Shown one piece after another: positions 33,468 to 41,274 of a stretch of 55,016 nucleotides of DNA. The DNA is from an uncultured Ruminococcus sp. GTDB taxonomy: Bacteria; Bacillota; Clostridia; Oscillospirales; Ruminococcaceae. Location: assembly GCA_902780695.1 (NCBI GenBank), contig CACZGM010000002.1, forward strand, positions 1 through 55,016, written 5' to 3'. The translations under genes were made by a program, and so were the position numbers. The notes beneath the pieces are model-generated. The model saw nothing but the letters and a program-made list of their open reading frames with translations. It ran no database searches and was not told where the DNA came from. The stretch's first letter is position 1. Each line of letters opens with the position of its first letter.

Positions 33468-34646
33468 TTGAAAACCACTACCGAAAACAAAACACTTACT
33501 GTCTTCCTTGAAGGCAGGATCGACACCAACAATGCGGCACAGACCGAGAGTGAGATTTTCGCGGCAGTTGACGGTGTAAGCGGCGCAGATATCATCATCG
33601 ACGCCGAAAAGCTCGAATACATATCCAGTGCGGGACTGCGTGTGCTGATGAAGCTCCGTAAGAGCATTAACAAGGAGCTGCCTGTAATCAATGTATCGCG
33701 TGATGTTTATGACATCTTCGAGACAACCGGCTTCACGGAGCTGCTCGATGTGAGAAAGGCGCTCCGCAAGGTGAATACCGAGGGTATGACGCTTATCGGC
33801 AGCGGTTTTACCGGTGATGTTTACCGTATGGACGAGGAAACGGTCATAAAAGTGTTCCGACCAACGATCAGCTTTGATATGATCATAAGCAAAGAAAATC
33901 AAAAAGCACGGAACGCCTTTGTTGCAGGAGTCCCTACGGCCATTCCCTATGATGTCGTTCGTGTGGGGGATTGCTATGGAACAGTATATGAAATGCTCGA
34001 CGCGAAAGATCTTGTGAGCGTTATCGCGGAGGATAAAACACATCTTGACGAGCATATCAAAAAGTTTGCTCAAATCGTAAAGAATATGCACTCGATCAAG
34101 GCAGATCCCCAAAAATTCGGCTCTGTGAAATATGAATCTATCGGAGCGCTGCCTTATCTTGCGTCCGTGCTTAACGATGAAGAAATGAAGAAGGTGAAAG
34201 CGTTATATGAGAGCATTCCCGACCGTGATACTTTCATACATGGCGACTGTCACCTTGGGAATGTAATGGTTCGTGACGGGGAGATGATGTTTATAGACCT
34301 CGGAACGGCAGGCACCGGACACCCGGTATTCGATATGGGAAGTATGTATTCACTTTTCGTTGATCGTGCGAATGATAATGAAGCAATAGCCGCAAGTCCT
34401 GTGCTGCGTCCATTCACGAAAGACGAAATAAAGAGGATATGGAACGTGTTCATTCGTACATATCTCGATACTGATGACGAGGAGATCATCACAAAAGCCG
34501 AGCAGCAGATCGAAGCGACTTCGCTTGCAAGACGGCTGTTTATGGTCATAGCGATCCCCGGTTCGCTCACTCCCGAAACTCTCGCCGCGATGAAGCGGAG
34601 ACTGTTCTCGCTGTGTGACATCGGTCTCGGAGATATATGTTTTTAA
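33468..34646 (+). CDS. STAS domain fused to an APH-like phosphotransferase (copy 3)
   Basis: Starts with TTG (33468), nine bases after GGAG; no ATG is near. STAS 1-~105 is nearly identical to copy 1 in DNA. The kinase half has GSGFTGDVYRM, lysine in VIKVFRP, IHGDCHLGNVMV and FIDLGTAGTGHP. The last codons overlap the next STAS gene by ten bases. Confidence 0.85.
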   Translation: MKTTTENKTLTVFLEGRIDTNNAAQTESEIFAAVDGVSGADIIIDAEKLEYISSAGLRVLMKLRKSINKELPVINVSRDVYDIFETTGFTELLDVRKALRKVNTEGMTLIGSGFTGDVYRMDEETVIKVFRPTISFDMIISKENQKARNAFVAGVPTAIPYDVVRVGDCYGTVYEMLDAKDLVSVIAEDKTHLDEHIKKFAQIVKNMHSIKADPQKFGSVKYESIGALPYLASVLNDEEMKKVKALYESIPDRDTFIHGDCHLGNVMVRDGEMMFIDLGTAGTGHPVFDMGSMYSLFVDRANDNEAIAASPVLRPFTKDEIKRIWNVFIRTYLDTDDEEIITKAEQQIEATSLARRLFMVIAIPGSLTPETLAAMKRRLFSLCDIGLGDICF

Positions 34647-34957
34647 TTGTGAAAGATAATTTCAATGCTGACGTGAAGCTGAATGATGATATTCTGAAAG
34701 TAGCTTTGACAGGTCGTCTTGATACTATCACTTCTCCCGGACTTCTTGCTCTTTATAGGGAAGCTGAAGCAAAAGCAAAGATAACAAACATCACAATTGA
34801 TATGAAGGAGCTTGAATACATATCTTCTGCAGGTCTGCGTGTGTTGATGATAATGAGAAAAGCGCTTGCCGACGGCAACAATTTCAGCATTGTCAATATG
34901 AATGATCAGGTACAGGAGATACTGGAAACTACCGGATTTGACACTATATTCTGCTGA
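34637..34957 (+). CDS. Stand-alone STAS protein (anti-anti-sigma-like)
   Basis: A 106-residue SpoIIAA/RsbV-like domain: LTGRLDTITSPGL, TIDMKELEYISSAGLRVLMIMR and QEILETTGFDTIF. It overlaps the STAS-kinase stop by ten bases, so the two are likely translated together. As a free STAS it may be the soluble partner or phospho-target of the fusions. No RsbW-type kinase or sigma factor is present in the window. Confidence 0.88.
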   Translation: MFLIVKDNFNADVKLNDDILKVALTGRLDTITSPGLLALYREAEAKAKITNITIDMKELEYISSAGLRVLMIMRKALADGNNFSIVNMNDQVQEILETTGFDTIFC

Positions 34958-34986
34958 TAAAACCGCTAAACAGATCATAAGAACAA

Positions 34987-35018
34987 AACCCGTCCGGTTG
35001 TGATATTCCGGACGGGTT
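34987..35018. terminator. Bidirectional terminator between convergent genes
   Basis: AACCCGTCCGG pairs with CCGGACGGGTT. T-rich sequence follows on the minus strand (TTTGTTCTT), serving the acyltransferase-like gene, and AT-rich sequence on the plus strand serves the STAS cluster. Confidence 0.85.
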
Positions 35019-35027
35019 GCAATAATA

Positions 35028-36296
35028 TTACTCGGGAAGAATAAAATCGTTTATCTCGAAATACTCCGGCGGTTCCTGTACACAATTTATCCCGTTCTCC
35101 GTAAGGATAGCGGCGAAGCGGTCGGTATATCTGCTGTCATCGTTTCGCTGCATTATGTTGATGCAGAAGTTCTCACCCGCCGTGAAAATTTCGATCGAAA
35201 TACCGCCGCTGAGTCTCATATCAAGTATAGGAATAAAATCGTATATGTATTTATCAAGCCCGCTGAACAGGACACGACCGGTGTAGCTTACCTCAAAGGT
35301 GTTCTGACCTATTCCGTTCAGCAGAAATTTCTTCATATACTCATGCTTTTCTGCGAGCGTAAGAGTTTTTATCTTCTTCTCGTTTTCAATATGTTCGTTC
35401 ACAGAAAGCACATCATTATCATCGTCCGCACGGACTATGATAGTTCCGCGAGCCATTGTGTTGAGCAGCTCGATGTCCCTGTTCTTCATTCTGCTTGTGT
35501 AGGGGATAGGAACGATATTCACATGGCACAGGTGGCTGTGCGGCTTGTTGAGAGCCTTTCTGTACTGGTGCTGCATACCGCAGACTATCGGCAGCTCGCA
35601 TTCCGGGTGAATATCGGATATTGCGCGGTACATAACAGAAGAAATAAAAGTTGCCGGGCTGCCATCAACGCTTGACGCAAACCTCATCATATCCTTCTGC
35701 TTTGCCTTGACGCGGAAGGAAGTCCATTTGTCTCTGCTTGTGTATCCTTCCGGTTGGTCGCCGAGTTTAAACACATCTATCGGGCAATAGCGTATACCCA
35801 GAGGAGTTGTTTCAATTGGTTCATCGGGGAACGGATAGTCGTCCGCTTCATCGGGCGGGATATCACTGCCGGGAAGGTTTATTCCCGATGTATCAAATTC
35901 TTCATCCGGGTGGAGGGTATGCAGATAGCAATACAGTAGGGTTTTGATAAACGGGAAAATACCGTTCCCATCTGTTATAAAGTGTGATGAATCCACACTT
36001 ATGCGATTTTTGTCATAAGTCAGCGCGAGCAGATGACCTGCGCTCTCAGTGCCTCCGAGCGGAATTGCTTTGCCGCCCGATGTTATCGGCAGAGGAGCGT
36101 CATTATGTATCATCACATATTCCTCGCCTCGCCGCACCAGCTTTACCGAGAAATACGGATAGCGGGTAATGGCAAGATCGGCGGCGCCTCTGAGCATATC
36201 GACATTTACAGGCTCCGTCATTTCAAAAATCGTCCTGATAGTGTTGTGCAGGTCTTTTTCTGCGGCATATATAAGGTTGTTTACTCTGTATTCCAT
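35028..36296 (-). CDS. Condensation/alcohol-acetyltransferase-like acyltransferase
   Basis: A 422-residue protein with SSHFITDGNG, the HxxxDG active-site motif of the condensation/BAHD/AATase superfamily, and DMRLSGGISIEIF near the end. It probably transfers an acyl group; substrate unknown. The start at 36296 has GAGG seven bases upstream; readings that start earlier pass through the promoter. It is divergent from the fused importer gene. Confidence 0.75.
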   Translation of the reverse strand: MEYRVNNLIYAAEKDLHNTIRTIFEMTEPVNVDMLRGAADLAITRYPYFSVKLVRRGEEYVMIHNDAPLPITSGGKAIPLGGTESAGHLLALTYDKNRISVDSSHFITDGNGIFPFIKTLLYCYLHTLHPDEEFDTSGINLPGSDIPPDEADDYPFPDEPIETTPLGIRYCPIDVFKLGDQPEGYTSRDKWTSFRVKAKQKDMMRFASSVDGSPATFISSVMYRAISDIHPECELPIVCGMQHQYRKALNKPHSHLCHVNIVPIPYTSRMKNRDIELLNTMARGTIIVRADDDNDVLSVNEHIENEKKIKTLTLAEKHEYMKKFLLNGIGQNTFEVSYTGRVLFSGLDKYIYDFIPILDMRLSGGISIEIFTAGENFCINIMQRNDDSRYTDRFAAILTENGINCVQEPPEYFEINDFILPE

Positions 36297-36330
36297 AAAT
36301 CTGCCTCGCATAAAATATTTTTCAAACGAG

Positions 36331-36359
36331 ATTATAACATATTTCCTCAAAACAGTCAA
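36331..36359 (-). promoter_or_regulatory. Promoter of the acyltransferase-like gene
   Basis: TTGACT (36359-36354), 17 bases, TATAAT (36336-36331). A weaker plus-strand pair for the importer (TTGATT at 36377-36382, then TAAAAG at 36399-36404) lies beside it. Confidence 0.85.
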
Positions 36360-36446
36360 CAATAAATGATAACCGGTTGATTTTTGTGGAAAATGTGATA
36401 AAAGATATATATTGATAGCAAGAAATCGCATAAGAACGGAGAGAAC

Positions 36447-39400
36447 ATGAGAAAAAGCACAAAGAAAGTTGATATTATCATTATCACGGTCATAATACTG
36501 TTGATCGCGGGTGTAGTATTACTTGCCGTTCTTCCGAAGCAGGAGCAGCAGGAAGACAGTGGTATTTCGGCGGCAAGGGAAGTCACAGTGTCTGACTACA
36601 ACGGAAAGCGCATCGGTGTACTTACCGGAACAAATTATGACGCGGTCACACAGGAATACTTTCCGGACAGCGAATGCCTTTATTATTCGGGGTATTCCGA
36701 TCTGAACGCAGCTCTGCTCGGAGGTAAGATAGACGGATTCCTCGGTGACGAACCTGTACTGAGATCTATTCATAATGAACAGCCGGAGATAGATTACGTA
36801 AAGGACAAGGTCACTGACAATCAATATTCTTTCGCTTTCCGCAAAAACGATGAAGCCGAAGCAAGGCTCTGCGCTCAGATGAATGAGTTCCTTGCGAAAC
36901 TGCGAAACAACGGTACTCTTGAGGACATGGAGCTGATATGGTACGGCAATGACGAGAGCAAAAAGACCGTGGATATGTCGGGTCTTGACGGCAAAAACGG
37001 TACAATACACGTTATAACCACCTCTACCGATGCACCGTTTTCGTATATCAAGGACGGAAAGAATGTGGGTTATGACATTGATGTGGTAGTACGGTTCTGC
37101 CGAGAATACGAATATGCGCTTGACCTCGGTGACGCGGATTTTTCCGCACGAATACCGGCTATCGAATCCGGGAAGTATGATTTCACCACCGCGATGAATG
37201 TTACCGAGGAGCGCAAGGAACAGGTACTGTTTTCAGATAAGGTAAGCGGCGGCGGGATCGCGCTTGCGGTAAGAGCATCCGACCTTTCATACAAAAATGA
37301 CATATCTCTCTCCGATTTCAACGGAAAGAGAGCCGGTATTGTTACCGGATCTTTTCATGATACTGTCATAAACAGAGTATTCCCGGATTCCGCAATATCG
37401 GAATACAACACTGTTTCAGATCTTATCACGGCTCTGACATCCGGCAAGATAGACTACTTCTTGAATATTACAGAGGGTGCGCAGGCTATCATAAAAGAAA
37501 GACCGGAGCTTACATATATAGATATGCCTGTCGAGCAGTTTTACATTGGTGCGCTGTTCCCGAAAGCAGAGACGAGCGATAAGCTGAGGTCGGAATTTGA
37601 TGAGTTCATAACAAGACTGAAAAGTGACGGTACACTTGATGAAATAATAGAGTATTGGAAAAGTGATGAGTCCTCCGGAAAGAATGTTGATATAAGCGGA
37701 CTTGACCCCATAAACGGAACGATAAACTTTGCCAACAACACTATAAATCCGCCTATGTCGTTTATTTCGGGCAGCGGGTTTGCAGGTGTTGAACCGGATA
37801 TTATGGTAAGGTTCTGCAAGGAATACGGGTACGGACTGAACCTGATAGCTGTCGATGTTGGCGGCATTTTACCCGGTATCGCAACGGGAATGTACGATAT
37901 GGCTATGAGCAATATGGTCATTACCGAGGAGCGTAAGGAGAGCGCAAACTTCTCTGTGCCGTATAATTCGGGTGAGCTTGTGCTTGTAATGCCGAAAGAA
38001 GCTGTAGACTCATACAAAGGCATATCTTATAGTGATTATGCCGGAAAAACTATCGGTGTCGGAACGGGAAGTATGTTCGATGTCCTCGTTGAAAACAGTA
38101 TTCCGAATGCCAAACTCATGTACTTCAACACATATCCGGATATGGTGACAGCCCTTGAAACAGGAAAGGTAGAAGCGATATGTATTGATGAACCTGTCAT
38201 AAAGTACATTATGGCGACCGAAGATCACGCCATTGACTATATAACTGAGCCTATTGAAGAATACAATTACGGCTTTGCTTTCCCTAAAACGGAAAAAGGA
38301 AGAAAACTCCGTGATGAGTTCAATGGATTTTTGAACAGAATAAAGACTGACGGCACACTGCTCAAAATAGAAGACAAATGGTTCAGTGCAGACGAAAACA
38401 GTCATACACTTCCGGAAATAGATAATTTCAATGCAGAACGCGGCATACTGAGACTTGCCACAGAAGCATTGAATATGCCGTTTGTGTATCTTGAAGAAAA
38501 CCATATAGCAGGGTATGAAATAGATATTGCGTACAGATTCTGCGAGGAATATGGGTACGGACTTGACATTACCGATATGAGCTTTGACGCGATAATTCCC
38601 TCGCTCACATCGGGGATGTGTGATTTAGGCTGCTCAAGTATGAATATTACCGAAGAAAGAGCGGAAAGCGTTTATTTTTCCGTCCCGGATTATACCGGCG
38701 GTGCGGTTCTCGCAGTAAGAAAGTCGGATATCGGTGGAACAACACGGTCTGTCCATTCCGAACAAAACATACTTGACAGCATCGCGGATAGCTTCGAGAA
38801 AAACTTTATCCGCGAAGACCGCTGGAAACTTATCCTTGACGGTATCGGCACGACCTGCCTTATAACCGTTCTTTCGGCATTGTTCGGCTCGGTGCTTGCG
38901 TTCCTTGTGTGTATGTTCAGACGGACGGGAAGCAGGCTTGCAAATACTATTTCCAACTTATATGTAAGGCTGCTGCAAGGTACACCGATAGTAGTTCTGC
39001 TGATGATACTCTACTATGTAGTTCTCGGTAAATCCGGACTTGAAGCGGTATGGGTGGCTGTGATCGGCTTTACGCTCAACTTCGGCGCGTATGCTTCGGA
39101 AATAATGCGTTCGGGCATCGAGAGCGTTGACGGTGGGCAGCGCGAAGCCGCGCTCGCCCTTGGATATAACGAAAATCAGGCGTTCTTTAAGTTCATATTC
39201 CCGCAGGCGGCTGTGCGTTTTTTGCCCGTATATAACGGCGAGATAGTATCGTTGCTTAAAAGCACTTCGATAGTCGGTTATATCGCAATTCAAGACCTCA
39301 CAAAAATGAGCGACATTATCCGAAGCCGCACTTACGAAGCGTTTTTCCCACTTATCGCTACAGCGATAATCTACTTCATTCTCGCTTGGATAAATTCACT

Positions 39401-39506
39401 GATATTAAAGCTGATTCTCAAAGGATTTGACAAAAGACATACCTCAAAAGACCTCCGCGAATCCCGGGAAAAAGTCATATATGGACATCAAGACTTTCTG
39501 CGATGA
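36447..39506 (+). CDS. Amino-acid ABC importer: three permuted solute-binding modules fused to a permease
   Basis: A 1019-residue protein. A membrane anchor (9-28) is followed by lobes of family-3 solute-binding proteins in the order L2 (48-165), L1 (184-275), L2 (286-407), L1 (422-517), L2 (527-648), L1 (664-758), then a HisM-type permease (about 795-1000) with EAA loop QREAALALGYNENQAFFKFIFPQA. In normal family members L1 precedes L2; here the chain begins with L2 and ends with L1, so modules may fold with neighbours. The usual ATPase gene does not follow; a terminator and an integrase do. It likely imports amino acids or similar molecules. Confidence 0.88.
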   Translation: MRKSTKKVDIIIITVIILLIAGVVLLAVLPKQEQQEDSGISAAREVTVSDYNGKRIGVLTGTNYDAVTQEYFPDSECLYYSGYSDLNAALLGGKIDGFLGDEPVLRSIHNEQPEIDYVKDKVTDNQYSFAFRKNDEAEARLCAQMNEFLAKLRNNGTLEDMELIWYGNDESKKTVDMSGLDGKNGTIHVITTSTDAPFSYIKDGKNVGYDIDVVVRFCREYEYALDLGDADFSARIPAIESGKYDFTTAMNVTEERKEQVLFSDKVSGGGIALAVRASDLSYKNDISLSDFNGKRAGIVTGSFHDTVINRVFPDSAISEYNTVSDLITALTSGKIDYFLNITEGAQAIIKERPELTYIDMPVEQFYIGALFPKAETSDKLRSEFDEFITRLKSDGTLDEIIEYWKSDESSGKNVDISGLDPINGTINFANNTINPPMSFISGSGFAGVEPDIMVRFCKEYGYGLNLIAVDVGGILPGIATGMYDMAMSNMVITEERKESANFSVPYNSGELVLVMPKEAVDSYKGISYSDYAGKTIGVGTGSMFDVLVENSIPNAKLMYFNTYPDMVTALETGKVEAICIDEPVIKYIMATEDHAIDYITEPIEEYNYGFAFPKTEKGRKLRDEFNGFLNRIKTDGTLLKIEDKWFSADENSHTLPEIDNFNAERGILRLATEALNMPFVYLEENHIAGYEIDIAYRFCEEYGYGLDITDMSFDAIIPSLTSGMCDLGCSSMNITEERAESVYFSVPDYTGGAVLAVRKSDIGGTTRSVHSEQNILDSIADSFEKNFIREDRWKLILDGIGTTCLITVLSALFGSVLAFLVCMFRRTGSRLANTISNLYVRLLQGTPIVVLLMILYYVVLGKSGLEAVWVAVIGFTLNFGAYASEIMRSGIESVDGGQREAALALGYNENQAFFKFIFPQAAVRFLPVYNGEIVSLLKSTSIVGYIAIQDLTKMSDIIRSRTYEAFFPLIATAIIYFILAWINSLILKLILKGFDKRHTSKDLRESREKVIYGHQDFLR

Positions 39507-39532
39507 CGGCAGGATAGAGCTGATTGGTAATA

Positions 39533-39572
39533 GTCCGCAATTTGAACCACTAAGTCCAGATTGCGGACTTTT
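39533..39572 (+). terminator. Terminator of the fused importer
   Basis: GTCCGCAAT and ATTGCGGAC form a 9-bp stem with an 18-base loop, then CTTTT, 27 bases after the stop. Confidence 0.7.
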
Positions 39573-39596
39573 CATTTCTCCGAACAGCCTTAAACA

Positions 39597-40088
39597 AATA
39601 GTATACCCTACCGTTGTCTCCCCGTCTCCGGCATGGTATATATAGGAAAAAGTCCGCAGGGACAACTCCTGCGGACATTACAATACATCATTGTTCCTCG
39701 TCATCATCTGCCCTGTTATACAGACCGGCGAGTTCAAGCGCATCTATCCTGCGCCTTTCCTTGCTTATATGCAAGTAAATGTTGCTCGTGGTTTTGATGT
39801 CTGAATGCCGGAGCCAGCACTTTATCCTCTCGATATCCCAGCCGAGATCGTACAGAACGCTTGCTGCACTGTGCCTTAGATCATGGAAACGCATATGAGG
39901 CAGACCGGCTTTCTCAAGCACCGCGCTGAACTTATTGGAGATATAGTCCGGGCGATAGAATTCACCGTTCGGGCGGCTGAACGCATATCCGTAGTCCTTG
40001 TAAGCGGAACCGAGAAGCTTCTTGTTCTCTTCCGCCTGTGCTTTCAGCTTCAGCAGGATATCCCTGAACTCCGGCAGCAGCTCGAATA
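39597..40088. repeat. Direct repeat, right copy (pairs with 27724-28206)
   Basis: This copy holds the terminator and 3' third of the intact integrase. Recombination between the copies would delete the 11.9-kb STAS/importer segment or release it as a circle. It may also mark the attachment end of the element at 39.6 kb. Confidence 0.9.
39646..39676 (-). terminator. Terminator of the integrase gene
   Basis: On the minus strand GTCCGCAGG pairs with CCTGCGGAC, then TTTTTCCTATATATACC. Eleven bases past the integrase stop. Confidence 0.85.
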
Positions 40089-40866
40089 CAGCGTTGCTAT
40101 CATCGGTCTTTGGCGTATCGCTGTGTATGAAGGATTTGATGCGGACTATGGTGCTTTTGATCTCGAAAGTATTGTTATCGAAGTCGATATTTTCCCATTT
40201 CAGCCCTATTATCTCCGAACGCCGCAGCCCGTAAAACAGTGTCATATAGACTATCGGATACAGCTCATGACCCTTGAACGCATCAAGTATCTGCTGTGCT
40301 TCCTTTGCGGTCTTGTAAGCTCGCTTCACCTGCTTTTCTCCTGCTCCCTTCGGAACTTTTACTGCCGCAGCGGGATTGGAAGCGATAAGCTCCAGTACAC
40401 ACGCATCGGAAAGACTGCCCTTTATAATGCTTGAGATCTTCTTGATCGAAGCATAGGACAGTCCGCCCCCGGTGCGATGATTGCCCTTTGTGTGCAGATA
40501 GCTGTAGAAGTCGAACACCACTTTAGGTGACATGGCTTCAAGGGTTGTCTTTCTCTCGTCGAAATAAGGGAGAATATGTGCCTCGGCACTTACCTCATAC
40601 GCTTCCGCAGAGCTTTGGGCGATCGTCTCCCGGTGTATCTGCAGCCATTCCCGCAGATAGTCCGAATACAGAACATCGTCCGACATCTCTCCGGTCTCAA
40701 GGTAAGAGTACTTTTTTATATAGTCATCAAGCTTATCCTTAAGAGCTTTCTTGTTGCCCTTTTCCTTGATACCTGTGGCCACCCACTTATATGCCCATCT
40801 GCCGTTCTTCTTATAGGAAAGAACGACGTACATAAATCCGTTTTTAACCTGAATACTTGCTTTCAT
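39688..40866 (-). CDS. int: Tyrosine-type site-specific integrase
   Basis: A 392-residue recombinase: an N-terminal Arm-type DNA-binding region (VLSYKKNGRWAYKWVATG), a SAM-like core and the catalytic domain with R in FYGLRRSEIIGLKW, H-x-x-R in HDLRHSAASVLYDLGWDI and tyrosine in SNIYLH. The start at 40866 follows AAAGG, which lies inside a perfect 20-bp palindrome. It should integrate and excise the element that contains it; its end lies next to the 39.6-kb repeat. Confidence 0.95.
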   Translation of the reverse strand: MKASIQVKNGFMYVVLSYKKNGRWAYKWVATGIKEKGNKKALKDKLDDYIKKYSYLETGEMSDDVLYSDYLREWLQIHRETIAQSSAEAYEVSAEAHILPYFDERKTTLEAMSPKVVFDFYSYLHTKGNHRTGGGLSYASIKKISSIIKGSLSDACVLELIASNPAAAVKVPKGAGEKQVKRAYKTAKEAQQILDAFKGHELYPIVYMTLFYGLRRSEIIGLKWENIDFDNNTFEIKSTIVRIKSFIHSDTPKTDDSNAVFELLPEFRDILLKLKAQAEENKKLLGSAYKDYGYAFSRPNGEFYRPDYISNKFSAVLEKAGLPHMRFHDLRHSAASVLYDLGWDIERIKCWLRHSDIKTTSNIYLHISKERRRIDALELAGLYNRADDDEEQ

Positions 40867-40874
40867 ATTTCTAT

Positions 40875-40918
40875 CCTTTCTGCCGGCAGAAAGGCATTGC
40901 GGTATTTTCCGCAATGCC
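40875..40918. promoter_or_regulatory. Palindrome and hairpin over the integrase ribosome site
   Basis: CCTTTCTGCCGGCAGAAAGG (40875-40894) is a perfect palindrome that contains the integrase Shine-Dalgarno. Next to it GGCATTGCGG/CCGCAATGCC (40893-40918) forms a second stem. Together they lie between excisionase and integrase and may limit integrase expression. Confidence 0.6.
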
Positions 40919-40931
40919 CTGCCTGCTGTTG

Positions 40932-41165
40932 TCACTGAATAATAACGATCTTACGCTCACCCTCGGGGAGTTCTGTGTTTGTCTGATGTGCAATATTGTC
41001 AAGAAGCTCTACCACGCCCATTTTGGGAATGATAAATTTCTTGCCGATACGCAGAGACTTCACCACTTGGGTCCTGAGAAGCTCATACGCCTTGAGTTTC
41101 CCTATGTGAAGGATTTCGCAAAGCTCATCGATAGTAAGTACGTCGCCGTAGTTTTCAAGTTTCAT
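40932..41165 (-). CDS. xis: Excisionase-like helix-turn-helix protein
   Basis: A 77-residue protein with LTIDELCEILHIGKLKAYELLRT, a MerR/excisionase-type winged helix pattern, and KSLRIGKKFIIPKMGVVELL. Next to the integrase, it is the expected directionality factor. AAAGGA precedes the ATG. Confidence 0.82.
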   Translation of the reverse strand: MKLENYGDVLTIDELCEILHIGKLKAYELLRTQVVKSLRIGKKFIIPKMGVVELLDNIAHQTNTELPEGERKIVIIQ

Positions 41166-41188
41166 AGCTAATTTTTCCTTTCTGTGTA

Positions 41189-41211
41189 CGCTGTCGAATC
41201 TTCCGACAGCG
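41189..41211. terminator. Hairpin between the helicase and excisionase genes
   Basis: CGCTGTCG and CGACAGCG form a clean stem with a 7-base loop; no strong T-run follows on the minus strand. It lies in the 109-base gap before the excisionase start and may be an attenuator. Confidence 0.4.
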
Positions 41212-41274
41212 AGTAGTTTTATTTCGTTGTCAGTCCCGCCATAAAAGACGGGAATGCGCCTTTACATATTTATA

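Noticed and set aside
28471-34957. Classical Rsb stress module
   Set aside because: No RsbW-type kinase, PP2C phosphatase or sigma-B-like factor is encoded; the only shared element is STAS.
34637-34957. Sulfate permease fragment, because STAS domains end SulP transporters
   Set aside because: No SulP membrane segments are near, and the domain is a complete stand-alone unit with its own start.
27724-40088. Insertion sequence or transposon with terminal inverted repeats
   Set aside because: The flanking repeats are direct, contain integrase ends and no transposase is present.
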